Shown here in pieces: positions 1 through 7,674 of a DNA stretch of 64,000 nucleotides. The DNA comes from Planctomycetota bacterium (GTDB taxonomy: Bacteria; Planctomycetota; UBA8742; UBA2392). Positions within the stretch are counted from its first letter, which is position 1; the number at the start of each line of letters is the position of its first letter. The notes beneath the pieces were generated by a model. The model did not search any database and had not been told where the DNA came from. It was given only the letters and a program-made list of their open reading frames with translations. The stretch is from positions 1 to 64,000 of the forward strand of contig JAIOJA010000064.1 in assembly GCA_019912315.1 (NCBI GenBank). Direction: 5' to 3'. The translations under genes and the position numbers were made by a program.

Positions 1-556
1 GGGTTTGCCTTTCCCCCTTACTTACTCCGTTCGATGTCGCAAAACGGTCGCTCGAATTTGTCTTGATCGAGTGTCCGCTGACCGGAAAGCCTTATGCGGG
101 GCCGATCCGATTATTTTGAAATAGTCGGCTTATGCCGCCCCGGGCTACGTTATGGCGCCCGCTCCGCGGGCCCCAGTTCCACGCTGCGCAGGTTTGGTGT
201 GTGTTGACGCGTCAATACGTGCTCTTCGACCTTTGACCTTCAACCTTCGACCGTCAACAGTTTGGGAGCGGGCATTGGGTTCCGGGATAACCGCCCTACG
301 CCGCGATGCGACGAGTGCCGAGTTTGGGGTTGGAGATTCGGGAAACAGAAGTCGGGAGTAACCACAGGCCTCCGTACTCCAAACTCTAAACCGACCATCA
401 ACGATCATCGCCCCTGACGGGGCTTTGCGACCATTGCGAGAGGCAAATCGCAAACGGCCGATCGCGTGCTTGCGTACTCAGCGCCCGTTGCATGTCACAG
501 AACACGCGCCCCGCGCCCCCTTGAGTTTTGAAGTCGTTGTCCTTTGATGGGCGCCC
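1..556. other. Intergenic region upstream of rnr
   Basis: I see no convincing gene here. The short open frames have no recognisable product and no ribosome binding site. The segment holds 7-bp-register repeats (described separately) and must contain the upstream signals of the RNase R gene, but I could not pick a clear promoter. Confidence 0.5.
228..402. repeat. Heptad-register intergenic repeat
   Basis: Positions 228-258 read as successive 7-mers of the type GACCTTT, GACCTTC, AACCTTC, GACCGTC. Around 318-357 (for example GAGTTTG, GGGTTGG) and 379-402 (for example CCAAACT, CTAAACC, GACCATC) are two more runs in the same 7-bp register. The last two are partly inverted copies of each other, so the region could fold into a hairpin. 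The same style of element recurs at other gene boundaries in this window. Confidence 0.5.
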
Positions 557-2866
557 GTGAATGAGCCCACCGATCAACTTCGCTACACCGACGAGTCTTA
601 TCAAAGCGTGGCGGCGTTCTGCCGTGAGGCGCAGACCATTGATGACATCGCGGCGCATCTCGGCGTCGAAAAGACACCCGAACTGGTGGACTGGCTCGAG
701 TCTCTGGCGCACGCCGGCAAGCTGCAACGCCTCAAGGGCAAGAAGTACCAGACCGTCAGCATCCGCGCCGCCGTCGGCATGTACCGGCGTACACGCGGCT
801 ACGGCAAGCGCGGCGGCATTGTCGCGCCCCGCGACAGCAGCATCGGTGTAATCGAGATTCCGACCGGGCTCGAAGAAGGCGCGCAGGACGGCGACCTGGT
901 GCTGGCTTCCTATAAGGAAAGCCGCGGCAACGGGCTGGCCGGGCGGGTGCTCAGCATCATTGATTCGCGCCCTACAGAAGGCGTGGGCGTGCTGGAATAC
1001 TCGCACAGCGGTCGGGCGCGGGTACGTCTTGAGGGCTACAACCTGCCGCGCTACGCGTACATCCAGCCGCACGAGATACACCACACCAAGCCCGGCACGG
1101 TGGTGCGCGTGAAGCTGCACCGCAAGCCCGATGAGCAGGGGCGCACGCGCGGCGAACTGCTCGGCAGCATCGGCAGCATCGACAACCCGCAGCACGATCT
1201 GGACAACCTGGTCGCCATGTTCGGCTTTCCCGGCGACTTTGACCCGGACGCCCTGCGCGAGGCTGAGGCGTTCCCCGCGCACCCGGACCCGGTAGAATTC
1301 GAGGGGCGCGTTGACCTGCGCAGCCTGCCGGTCATCACGATCGACCCCAAAGACGCCGAAGACCACGACGACGCGATCAGCATTGAGCACCTTGATGGCG
1401 GCCTGACGCGCCTCGGCGTTCACATTGCCGACGTGAGCCATTACATCTCGCCGGGCAGCGCGCTGGATGAAGACGCCCGATTCAGGGCAACCAGCGTCTA
1501 CCTGCCGGGGCGCCTGATCCCGATGCTGCCCAAGCAGCTCTCGGCCGGCCTGTGCAGTCTGCATGACAGCGTGGACCGCCTGGCGCTGAGCTGCTTCATG
1601 GTGTTCGACGCGGACGGCGAGATAGTGCGCCGCGAGATTGTGAAGTCGGTGGTGCGGGTGCGGCGTTTCCTGACCTACGAGGAAGTGCTGCCGGTGCTTG
1701 AAGGCACGGGCGGCACCAGTGACGAAGTCATCGACAAGCTGCTGCTGGACGGGCGCAAGCTGGCGGACATACTGCTGAAGCGGCGCCTGGAACGCGGCGC
1801 CCTGATGCTGGACATCCCGCGTCCGCACGTGATTGTGAATGAGGCCGGTCTGGCCGTGAGCGTCGAGCCCGAGAGTCACGACATCGCGCACAACCTGATC
1901 GAAGAGTTCATGCTGATCTGCAACGAGGCGGTGGCGCGTTTCCTGCTGGAGCGCGGGCTGCCGTACATCGGGCGCGTTCACCCGCCGCCCGATGAAGACG
2001 CGATGGAGGAGTTCGAGGAATTCTGCGACGAGCTGAAGGTCAAAGCGCCCGAGTGGGACAAACCGGGCGGCGTGCAGAAGTTCCTGGACAGCGTGAAGGG
2101 CAGAGCCGGCTATGAGGCGATTCACTACGCCCTGCTGCGCAGCATGTCGCGCGCGATTTACCACGCCGGCCCGGAGTTGCACTACGCGCTGGCGAACGAC
2201 AAGTACGTGCACTTCACATCGCCGATCCGGCGCTACCCGGACACGCTGACGCACCAGGTGCTCACGGAGTACCTTGGCGTCGGGGGCGAGCTGCGCTGGG
2301 AAAGCGCGACGTCGGACATCGCCTGGGCCAACGGCACAACGGGGCGGGCGCCGAAGGCGGCGCGCGACGGCAAACGCATCCCCGATTTCTCGCGCTGGGA
2401 GTTCGCGCTGCCGCACGTCGCCTCGCACTGCACGGAGCGCAGCATCCGCGCCGACAAGGGCGAGCTGGCAGCAGACCAGATCAAGGTCCTGCGCCTGATG
2501 CTGCCACGAGTGGGCGAGGTCAGGTCCGGCACTGTCATCAGTATCGGCGGCAAGTCCGTGATCGTGCGCCTGGACGAGTACATGGCCGAGGGGTACGTCG
2601 AGTTCAGCGAGCTAAGCGAGTCGTGGGTGGAAGCACACAAGTTCTGGGTCACCTATGAGACGGGCGCGGGCACGCGCAAAGTGATGATGGGCGACCGGAT
2701 GGAAGTTGAGATTTCGGGGATCGACCTCGGCAGTCGGAGCATGCGCCTGACGCCGGTGGGAAGTCACGCCCTGCGACGGGAGTGGTCGGGCTCGAAGAAT
2801 CGCGGCGAACGTCGCGAACGCAACGAACGCCGCAAACGCAAGGGTGGTCGCCGGCGCAAGCGGTGA
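557..2866 (+). CDS. rnr: Ribonuclease R (RNB-family 3'-5' exoribonuclease)
   Basis: Processive 3'-to-5' hydrolytic exoribonuclease that degrades structured RNA in the cytoplasm. The 769 aa product starts at a GTG and has the family order: an N-terminal winged-helix-like segment (about 1-75), OB/cold-shock domains, a catalytic RNB domain (about 250-600), an S1 domain (about 650-735) and a very basic Arg/Lys-rich tail. The metal-binding aspartate cluster is visible at about 260-272 as IDPKDAEDHDDAIS, matching the family pattern D-x(5)-D-x-D-D. The motif HIADVSHYI and the SPIRRYPD loop near the end of the RNB domain are also present. Length fits RNase R rather than RNase II. About 45 residues rich in Trp/Arg between the SPIRRYPD motif and the S1 domain look longer than usual. 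The next gene converges on it 4 bp downstream. Confidence 0.95.
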   Translation: MNEPTDQLRYTDESYQSVAAFCREAQTIDDIAAHLGVEKTPELVDWLESLAHAGKLQRLKGKKYQTVSIRAAVGMYRRTRGYGKRGGIVAPRDSSIGVIEIPTGLEEGAQDGDLVLASYKESRGNGLAGRVLSIIDSRPTEGVGVLEYSHSGRARVRLEGYNLPRYAYIQPHEIHHTKPGTVVRVKLHRKPDEQGRTRGELLGSIGSIDNPQHDLDNLVAMFGFPGDFDPDALREAEAFPAHPDPVEFEGRVDLRSLPVITIDPKDAEDHDDAISIEHLDGGLTRLGVHIADVSHYISPGSALDEDARFRATSVYLPGRLIPMLPKQLSAGLCSLHDSVDRLALSCFMVFDADGEIVRREIVKSVVRVRRFLTYEEVLPVLEGTGGTSDEVIDKLLLDGRKLADILLKRRLERGALMLDIPRPHVIVNEAGLAVSVEPESHDIAHNLIEEFMLICNEAVARFLLERGLPYIGRVHPPPDEDAMEEFEEFCDELKVKAPEWDKPGGVQKFLDSVKGRAGYEAIHYALLRSMSRAIYHAGPELHYALANDKYVHFTSPIRRYPDTLTHQVLTEYLGVGGELRWESATSDIAWANGTTGRAPKAARDGKRIPDFSRWEFALPHVASHCTERSIRADKGELAADQIKVLRLMLPRVGEVRSGTVISIGGKSVIVRLDEYMAEGYVEFSELSESWVEAHKFWVTYETGAGTRKVMMGDRMEVEISGIDLGSRSMRLTPVGSHALRREWSGSKNRGERRERNERRKRKGGRRRKR

Positions 2867-2870
2867 CCGG

Positions 2871-3053
2871 TCAGTCAGTGATTGTCGGGTTCTGTGTGTC
2901 CGACCCGTCGCCGTCAAAATAGCGATGCAGGGCCTCGCGAATGACCCAGCTGCGGGTTGTGCGCGTGCTTTGTGCGGCGCGATCCACCCTGGCAGCCAAC
3001 TCGGGCGGCACTCGCAGGTTGATTTGCACGTCTTTACGTTGCTGTTTGTTCAT
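2871..3053 (-). CDS. Small ribbon-helix-helix (CopG/Arc-type) DNA-binding protein
   Basis: A 60 aa protein whose core, VQINLRVPPELAARVDRAA followed by RTTRSWVIREALHRYF, has the beta-strand/helix/helix pattern of ribbon-helix-helix repressors and antitoxins. I chose the ATG at 3053 because the family begins just before the beta strand; the frame stays open upstream but that extension has no family features. RHH proteins of this size usually dimerise and repress their own operon, often as antitoxins. No toxin gene is adjacent: its neighbours are rnr (convergent, 4 bp away) and gcdH (divergent). It may be a solitary regulator or an orphan antitoxin. Confidence 0.8.
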   Translation of the reverse strand: MNKQQRKDVQINLRVPPELAARVDRAAQSTRTTRSWVIREALHRYFDGDGSDTQNPTITD

Positions 3054-3344
3054 CGTGTCAATCGTGGGAACCGGGGGTTGGCTTAACAGTATTGAGAACC
3101 GGCGCGGGCAAGAAGCACTTTTTCGCAACGATTTGTGCAATACATCGTCACGCGAACCGCTTGTGTGTAGTGATTCAGGAAATTTGCACAGCTCGACTAG
3201 CAAGTACGCGCCAGAATTGAGACTTAGTACGCGAAGTGCGGAGAATCATCACGTCGTGAAGCATCGCCCCTTCGCGGTTCAGGCTTGTTGTGACCCCCTG
3301 TGGGCACTGCTATGGTCCTGCCAACCGATCCGAGAGACACAGCT

Positions 3345-4529
3345 ATGGCGAAATACGTGAGCCCCGACTTCTTTGCCCTGGACGAGGCCTTCAATGAGGA
3401 CGAACGCAATGTGCGCGATACCGTGCGCGAGTTCGTCGACGACAACGTCATGCCCGTCATTGACGAGCACTATGAGAAGGGCACCTTTCCGACTGAGATC
3501 ATTCCCAAACTCGGCGAGCTCGGCGTGCTCGGCGCGAACCTGCCCGAACAGTACGGTTGCGCCGGCATGAACAACGTCGCCTACGGGCTGATCAACCAGG
3601 AACTTGAGCGCGGCGACTCCGGCGTTCGCAGTTTCGCCAGCGTGCAGTCGGCGCTTGTCATGTACCCGATTTTCGCCTACGGCAGCGAAGAGCAGAAAAC
3701 CAAATGGCTGCCCGAGCTCGCGGCCGCCCGCATGATCGGCTGCTTCGGATTGACCGAGCCCGATTACGGCAGCAACCCGGCCGGCATGATCACCCGCGCC
3801 CAGAAAGACGGCAAGGAATGGGTAATCAACGGCGCCAAGATGTGGATCACCAACGGCAATATGGCCGACATCGCCGTGGTGTGGGCCAAGACCGGCGACA
3901 GCGATGACCCGAAGTCGATTCGCGGCTTTGTGATTGAAAAGGGCATGGAAGGCTACGAAGTGCGCGAACAGCACCACAAGGCCAGCCTGCGCGCCAGCAA
4001 CACCAGCGAGCTGTTCTTCAGCGACGTGCGCGTGCCCGAAGAAAACATGCTGCCCAAGGCCGAGGGGCTGAAGGGGCCTCTGGGGTGCCTGACGCAGGCG
4101 CGCTACGGCATTGCATGGGGTGCCCTGGGCGCCGCCATGGCCTGCTACGACATCGCGCGCCAGTACGCCGCCGAGCGCATCATTTTCGGCAAACCCCTGG
4201 CCGGGCATCAGACCACGCAGCACAAGCTGGCCAAGATGCTGACGGAGATTACGAAGGGGCAGTTGCTGGCGTGGCGTCTCGCCAAACTGAAGGATGAGGG
4301 CAAACTGAACCACAGCCAGGTCAGCATGGCCAAGATGAACAACGTAGGCATCGCGCTGGACATCGCGCGTGTCGCCCGCGAAATGCTGGGCGCAAACGGT
4401 ATCAGCCTTGAGTACCACGTGATCCGCCACATGTGCAACCTCGAGAGCGTCAAGACCTACGAGGGCACCAACGACGTGCATTCACTCGCCATAGGCCAGC
4501 ACATCACCGGCATCAGCGCGTTCGGCTAA
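3345..4529 (+). CDS. gcdH: Glutaryl-CoA dehydrogenase (acyl-CoA dehydrogenase family)
   Basis: FAD enzyme that oxidises and decarboxylates glutaryl-CoA to crotonyl-CoA in lysine/tryptophan or aromatic-acid breakdown. From the ATG at 3345 it is 394 aa, the usual family size; frame extensions to 3312 or 3300 look like leader. It has the FAD/acyl-CoA signatures CFGLTEPDYGSNP and WITNGNMAD, the middle-domain RYGIAWGALGAA and the C-terminal YHVIRHMCNLES. The catalytic-base glutamate lies in TYEGTNDVH (about residue 373). The segment RSFASVQSALVM keeps the Arg and Ser that, from memory of the human enzyme, contact the glutaryl carboxylate (Arg94/Ser98). This supports glutaryl-CoA rather than a straight-chain substrate. 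No other pathway gene is adjacent. Confidence 0.9.
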   Translation: MAKYVSPDFFALDEAFNEDERNVRDTVREFVDDNVMPVIDEHYEKGTFPTEIIPKLGELGVLGANLPEQYGCAGMNNVAYGLINQELERGDSGVRSFASVQSALVMYPIFAYGSEEQKTKWLPELAAARMIGCFGLTEPDYGSNPAGMITRAQKDGKEWVINGAKMWITNGNMADIAVVWAKTGDSDDPKSIRGFVIEKGMEGYEVREQHHKASLRASNTSELFFSDVRVPEENMLPKAEGLKGPLGCLTQARYGIAWGALGAAMACYDIARQYAAERIIFGKPLAGHQTTQHKLAKMLTEITKGQLLAWRLAKLKDEGKLNHSQVSMAKMNNVGIALDIARVAREMLGANGISLEYHVIRHMCNLESVKTYEGTNDVHSLAIGQHITGISAFG

Positions 4530-4537
4530 GGGATGCC

Positions 4538-4882
4538 ATGGCCAAGGACTCGACGGCAATTGTCCCCGCCCGTGTGGAACAGAGGATTCTCAGCATCCGC
4601 GGTCAGCAGGTCATTATCGATGCGGATCTGGCGGACTTGTACGGTGTGTCGACAAAGCGACTGAATGAGCAGGTCAAGCGCAATTCAGAACGTTTCCCCG
4701 ACGATTTCGTGTTTCGCCTGACTGACGAAGAGAAGTCGGAGCTGGTCGCAAATTGCGGCCACCTTGCAAAGCTCAAGTTTGCCAAAAGCAGGCCCTCTGC
4801 CTTTACCGAACACGGCGCAGTCATGGCGGCAGGAGTCCTCAACAGCCAACAGGCGAAGCAAAAACGCGCGAAGGCAAAATAG
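4538..4882 (+). CDS. ORF6N-domain protein, C-terminally truncated
   Basis: The 114 aa product starts at the ATG at 4538, 8 bp after gcdH. It contains a clear ORF6N domain (about residues 11-95): ILSIRGQQVIIDADLADLYG, then KRLNEQVKRNSERFPDDF and FTEHGAVMAAGVLNS. ORF6N/KilA-N proteins are DNA-binding proteins of phages and mobile elements. Full-length members normally continue for a further 60-200 residues after the FTEHG segment; here the frame runs into a short Gln/Lys-rich tail and stops. The stop overlaps the next start by 1 bp. It is probably the remnant of a mobile-element gene, possibly still expressed. Confidence 0.75.
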   Translation: MAKDSTAIVPARVEQRILSIRGQQVIIDADLADLYGVSTKRLNEQVKRNSERFPDDFVFRLTDEEKSELVANCGHLAKLKFAKSRPSAFTEHGAVMAAGVLNSQQAKQKRAKAK

Positions 4883-5511
4883 TGCTCGCGTCCATCACAA
4901 CCGTGATTCTGGTTGCCGCCGCCGCGCTGGTCTCCTTCGTGGCACTGGCTTTCGGCGCGCTGTATTTTCTCAGCTCGCGCATGGTGAAGGCCGTCGAAGC
5001 CTCCATGGCCGACGACGCCAAACACCCCGCCAGGGCCTGGGTGCAGGTGGCCTTCGGCTTCATCAACTTCAGAGACCCCGCCTACCTGAGCGGCGACATC
5101 GCCTGCAAGGCCAGCCTGAAACGCGACTGGGGCATCGAAAGCAGCGACGGCCTGCTGCAACGCGCCGAGAAACTCAAGCTGATGATGCCCGCCAACCCCG
5201 CCTGGCACGGCACACGCCTGATCAACATGTACCGCATCGGCGCCGGCGCGGGGTATGTCGGCGAAGGCGAGTCCTGGGATCTCGCCATCGAAACCGCGGC
5301 CAGGTTGCGCGAAGGCTACGGCTCGTGGGAAGAATTGGCGGAATCCATGCGCGCCGCACTGGACGAACAGAAGGGCGAGTGGGTCGCCGCTGCGAAGCAG
5401 TCCTTCGAAGCCAACGCCGCGCGCCTCAAGGCGTGCAACTATCGCGGCGTGAAGTTTGCAGAACCAGAGGGCCCGGGGCCGTCGGCCGAAGCCGCCGGAA
5501 GCGGTTCATGA
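4882..5511 (+). CDS. DUF1266-family membrane-anchored protein
   Basis: From the GTG at 4882 (overlapping the upstream TAG by 1 bp) this is a 209 aa protein with one strong N-terminal membrane helix (about residues 5-31) and a soluble domain. The soluble part matches the DUF1266 pattern: an early WGIESSDGL segment, then AGAGYVGEGESWDLAI, then ARLREGYGSWEELAESM. DUF1266 proteins are bacterial proteins of unknown role, often in cell-surface or interbacterial contexts. The frame stays open upstream of 4882, but that part lies inside the ORF6N gene. The C-terminal tail is low-complexity Pro/Gly/Ala. Confidence 0.65.
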   Translation: MLASITTVILVAAAALVSFVALAFGALYFLSSRMVKAVEASMADDAKHPARAWVQVAFGFINFRDPAYLSGDIACKASLKRDWGIESSDGLLQRAEKLKLMMPANPAWHGTRLINMYRIGAGAGYVGEGESWDLAIETAARLREGYGSWEELAESMRAALDEQKGEWVAAAKQSFEANAARLKACNYRGVKFAEPEGPGPSAEAAGSGS

Positions 5512-5604
5512 TGTCGCCCCGCCACTCGACTTGGTGCCTTTTGTCTGGGTGTTTGTATTCCGTCCTTAATCACATCAGGCTCGTTCCAAGTCCCCCAACG
5601 AAAC

Positions 5605-5629
5605 GGTAGTGTCCTAACTAGGCTTGGGC
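5605..5629 (+). repeat. Left terminal inverted repeat of the small-gene cassette
   Basis: Begins GGTAGTGTCCTAACTAGG and continues CTTGGGC. It pairs with 6966-6991, differing by one substitution and one extra base. The TAG stop of the leftmost minus-strand gene (5614-5616 on the plus strand) lies inside it. Confidence 0.75.
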
Positions 5630-5799
5630 CTCAAGGTGACGCGTACCTCTGCTTTGCAGTGGCGGCATGTGAAAATTGCGCCGACCTGCGGTTCATCACC
5701 GATGTTGACTATCGGCATCACCTCTGGATTCCATACACCTTCACACTCTGGGCACTTGTCGAATGCGTCGAACATTTGCTGGACGAAGGGATGTGTCAT
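5614..5799 (-). CDS. Small zinc-ribbon-like protein of unknown function
   Basis: A 61 aa protein with two CxxC pairs: KCPECEG near residues 15-21 and TCRHCKA near 44-50. This spacing is typical of a zinc ribbon that binds a single zinc ion. There is no other recognisable domain. Its ATG overlaps the stop of the upstream minus-strand gene by 4 bp (ATGA at 5796-5799), so the pair is translationally coupled. Its last residues and stop codon are encoded inside the left inverted repeat of the cassette. Function unknown. Confidence 0.65.
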   Translation of the reverse strand: MTHPFVQQMFDAFDKCPECEGVWNPEVMPIVNIGDEPQVGAIFTCRHCKAEVRVTLRPKPS

Positions 5800-6026
5800 C
5801 GGTTCACCTCATTTCGATAGCGAGCTGCGATTGCGGCCTTCACGGCATCGTTGGCTGAATCGACTGGCGGTTTGCCTAGTACAGCAAAGTAGCGCAGCCG
5901 AGCAGACCCCGGCTCGGGGTCTGCCCATGCGTAGGCCGTGGATGCTTCCGGGTGGTCAACGTCGAACACGCTCACGTCACCCTCCCACACCATCTTGCCT
6001 TGGTGCGATTCAACAACGTGGGCCAC
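5796..6026 (-). CDS. Hypothetical protein (76 aa)
   Basis: A 76 aa protein I do not recognise. It has a beta-rich look: a start-proximal VWEGDVSVFDV strand, an acidic PEASTAYAWADPEPGSARLRYF stretch of alternating strand-like residues, and a helical end (SANDAVKAAIAARYR). No signal peptide or membrane helix. It is the first gene of the left-going pair in the inverted-repeat cassette and is coupled to the zinc-ribbon gene by an ATGA overlap. The two divergent pairs probably share the 287 bp between 6026 and 6314 as a promoter region. Confidence 0.55.
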   Translation of the reverse strand: MAHVVESHQGKMVWEGDVSVFDVDHPEASTAYAWADPEPGSARLRYFAVLGKPPVDSANDAVKAAIAARYRNEVNR

Positions 6027-6313
6027 CTCGCGGAAGGTGGCCCGGCATTCGTGTTGGCATCTTCTTCTTGGTCATTGGGCGAGCTGATGGATGAAGCCGA
6101 TGCACACTGCTAAATCAAACCTGCGTGCAAAAATGGTACAAAGGTCGCGGCCAATGCCCGCCGATAGACCTATGCTGAGGCGTGCAAAAACGGCGCTGTT
6201 TCGGCGTTCCCGACGATTTATGGACTGCGAAAGCCTCTTTCAAACGTTCAATCTGTTGGCTAGACTAGTCTTGCCTGAGGGGGCTGAAGCAGTACAGCCT
6301 CAGGAAACCGCGA
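6027..6313. promoter_or_regulatory. Central divergent intergenic region of the cassette
   Basis: These 287 bp separate the two outward-pointing gene pairs and must hold both promoters. A plus-strand frame crosses the region but looks like a shadow (Arg-rich, unlike its neighbours). I could not identify a convincing -35/-10 pair or operator. Confidence 0.35.
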
Positions 6314-6688
6314 ATGCACCACTGGGCACTCCATGTAATCGTGTACGAGCGCGACGGCAGCTTCGAGGCCGAAGCGATCAACGCCGCCATTGCGGGCGTG
6401 GGCAACTCCGTGTTCGAGGCGCTTCACAGCTTCGAGGAGATGGCATTCTCTCTCGCAATTGCCGCTGTGGGGGCAGGGGCCCGCCTCACATACGACCCTG
6501 ATCCAGAAGATGGCGCGCTCTATACCGCCCTCAAAAGCGATAAGCTGACCGAGCAAGAACGCAGCGAACAACGCAGCGAACGCGGGATTGTCGCCTTTGG
6601 TGATCTGAACATCGGACTGCAACAGGTTGATTCAGTCACCCGTCCAAAGCTACAGAGCGCAAAAGTAGAACTTGTTGCCGCCGGGTAG
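6314..6688 (+). CDS. Hypothetical protein (124 aa)
   Basis: A 124 aa protein without a recognised domain. It begins MHHWALHVIVYERDGSF, followed by an alternating hydrophobic/acidic section and a Glu/Arg/Gln-rich stretch (about residues 77-90, KLTEQERSEQRSERG), then a beta-like end. There is no signal peptide. It is the first gene of the right-going pair in the inverted-repeat cassette, 5 bp before the next gene. The alternative frame starting at 6091 is much richer in Arg and is rejected. Confidence 0.5.
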   Translation: MHHWALHVIVYERDGSFEAEAINAAIAGVGNSVFEALHSFEEMAFSLAIAAVGAGARLTYDPDPEDGALYTALKSDKLTEQERSEQRSERGIVAFGDLNIGLQQVDSVTRPKLQSAKVELVAAG

Positions 6689-6693
6689 CTCTC

Positions 6694-6978
6694 GTGTCTA
6701 TTCCTATTCTCAAGTACCGCCAGTGGGCCAAGATTTTCACCAAAGGCGGTGCGACCTACCACGGGCGTGACGGGCAAGGGCATCACGCCTGGTCCTATAC
6801 GCCAAAGGGTGAAGACTCGCCGATCATGGCGGGCATCGCTGCGCATGACGATGGCTCTGATGTTCTGCCCGTGTACCCTAGGCAGGCGCGCAAGGCGTGG
6901 AAGCTCACGACAAAGGACGGCGTGAGCGACCATGACTTCATGAAGAGCAATTGGCCCAAAGACCCGCCCGAAGCCTAA
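6694..6978 (+). CDS. Hypothetical protein (94 aa)
   Basis: A 94 aa protein starting at a GTG, 5 bp after the preceding gene. It is rich in Trp, Tyr, His and Gly (YHGRDGQGHHAWSYTP near residues 22-37) and has a Lys-rich second half. The GGATYHGRDGQGHHAW segment faintly recalls the substrate-binding loop of HicA-type mRNA interferases, but the size and the rest do not fit, so I make no functional call. The stop codon (6976-6978) lies inside the right inverted repeat, mirroring the leftmost gene. Confidence 0.5.
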   Translation: MSIPILKYRQWAKIFTKGGATYHGRDGQGHHAWSYTPKGEDSPIMAGIAAHDDGSDVLPVYPRQARKAWKLTTKDGVSDHDFMKSNWPKDPPEA

Positions 6979-7009
6979 TTAGGACACTACCCCTAATTAG
7001 GACACTACC
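6966..7009 (-). repeat. Right terminal inverted repeat plus duplicated 18-bp outer part
   Basis: 6966-6991 is the inverted counterpart of 5605-5629. The outer 18 bp (CCTAATTAGGACACTACC) occurs twice in exact tandem, at 6974-6991 and 6992-7009. The duplicated end could be a scar of a second element inserted at the same site or of an imperfect excision. Confidence 0.75.
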
Positions 7010-7314
7010 AACGAAGCCTGCCGCCACGTTATCAGCCGGGGCGACGCCACAAGTCCGCCGCGTGAACGAATCCAGCGCGATTCGCCCGCTGACGCGGGCG
7101 TCCCCGCCCCCTCGGGCGGGGCTCTGGACGATCACCGGGCCTGACACCTTTTCGCGGGCAACGGGATTGGAATCCGCGTCCAAACTGTTAAGAACGCGCG
7201 CCGGCAAGGCACCCCCGATTGACGCTAACCCTTGCGCACCTAGAATTTCAGCAATCAGCGAAGCTGATGAATTGCGGCCAGGTCGTGACCCGGCCGCACA
7301 TGAACGAGACCGCC
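7010..7314. other. Intergenic region between the cassette and panD
   Basis: About 305 bp with no supported gene. An open frame from 6951 crosses it but resembles non-coding sequence. It contains a GC-rich inverted stretch near 7086-7120 (GCTGACGCGGGCG and CCCTCGGGCGGGG) that might form a hairpin. The panD promoter should lie here, but I could not place it. Confidence 0.4.
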
Positions 7315-7674
7315 ATGCAGATCGAGATGTTCACAGGCAAGCTTCACCAGGGCACGGTCACGCAATGCGACCTGACCTACCAGGGCAGCATCTCCATCGA
7401 TGCCGACCTGCTGGAGGCGTCGGGTATTCTTCCGTACCAGAAGGTGGACATCTACAACATCAACAACGGCGCGCGCTTTTCCACGTACACCATCCCGACC
7501 CGCAGCGGCAGCAAAACGATCGGGCTGAACGGCGCCGCGGCGCGACTGGCGCAGGTCGGTGACCGGGTCATCATCGTGGCCTTCGGCTATTTCGAGCGCG
7601 AAGAGATCAGGGACCACCAGCCCAAAGTCATCCTGCTGAACGAAAAAAACGAGATTGTCGGTCAAGGCCACTAA
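7315..7674 (+). CDS. panD: Aspartate 1-decarboxylase proenzyme
   Basis: Pyruvoyl enzyme that converts L-aspartate to beta-alanine for pantothenate and coenzyme A synthesis. The product from the ATG at 7315 is 119 aa and aligns with the family from MQIEMFTGKLHQGTVTQ onward; ATGs at 7300 and 7327 are alternatives. The self-cleavage Gly-Ser is in YQGSISID (about residues 23-30), where the Ser becomes the pyruvoyl group. The family motifs YNINNGARFSTY and NGAAARLAQVGDRVIIVAF are also present. It ends 4 bp inside the convergent folK gene. No other pantothenate gene is adjacent. Confidence 0.93.
   Translation: MQIEMFTGKLHQGTVTQCDLTYQGSISIDADLLEASGILPYQKVDIYNINNGARFSTYTIPTRSGSKTIGLNGAAARLAQVGDRVIIVAFGYFEREEIRDHQPKVILLNEKNEIVGQGH

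Larger units (their letters stand above)
5605..7009. mobile_element. Inverted-repeat-bounded cassette without transposase (MIC-like)
   Basis: A 1.4 kb unit is bounded by imperfect 25-26 bp inverted repeats: GGTAGTGTCCTAA plus the following AGGCTT and GGGC at 5605-5629, and the reverse complement at 6966-6991. A further exact 18-bp copy of the outer part follows at 6992-7009. The hexamer AACGAA lies just outside both ends (5598-5603 and 7010-7015), a possible target duplication, although two bases separate it from the left repeat. Inside are two divergent pairs of small unknown genes, and the outermost gene of each pair ends with its stop codon inside the repeat. No transposase or recombinase is present, so mobility would need an enzyme in trans. 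This reading is inferred from structure alone. Confidence 0.55.

Noticed and set aside
398-2428. 676 aa minus-strand open frame across rnr
   Set aside because: It is antisense to a clearly coding RNase R gene, rich in His/Arg/Val as expected of a GC-rich shadow, and has no domain.
2871-3053. Complete toxin-antitoxin pair at the ribbon-helix-helix gene
   Set aside because: No toxin-sized frame with a good start lies next to it on the same strand; both neighbours are unrelated enzymes.
5605-7009. Integron gene-cassette array with attC sites
   Set aside because: The terminal repeats are not 60-140 bp imperfect folded attC sites, the gene pairs are divergent instead of head-to-tail, and no integrase is present.
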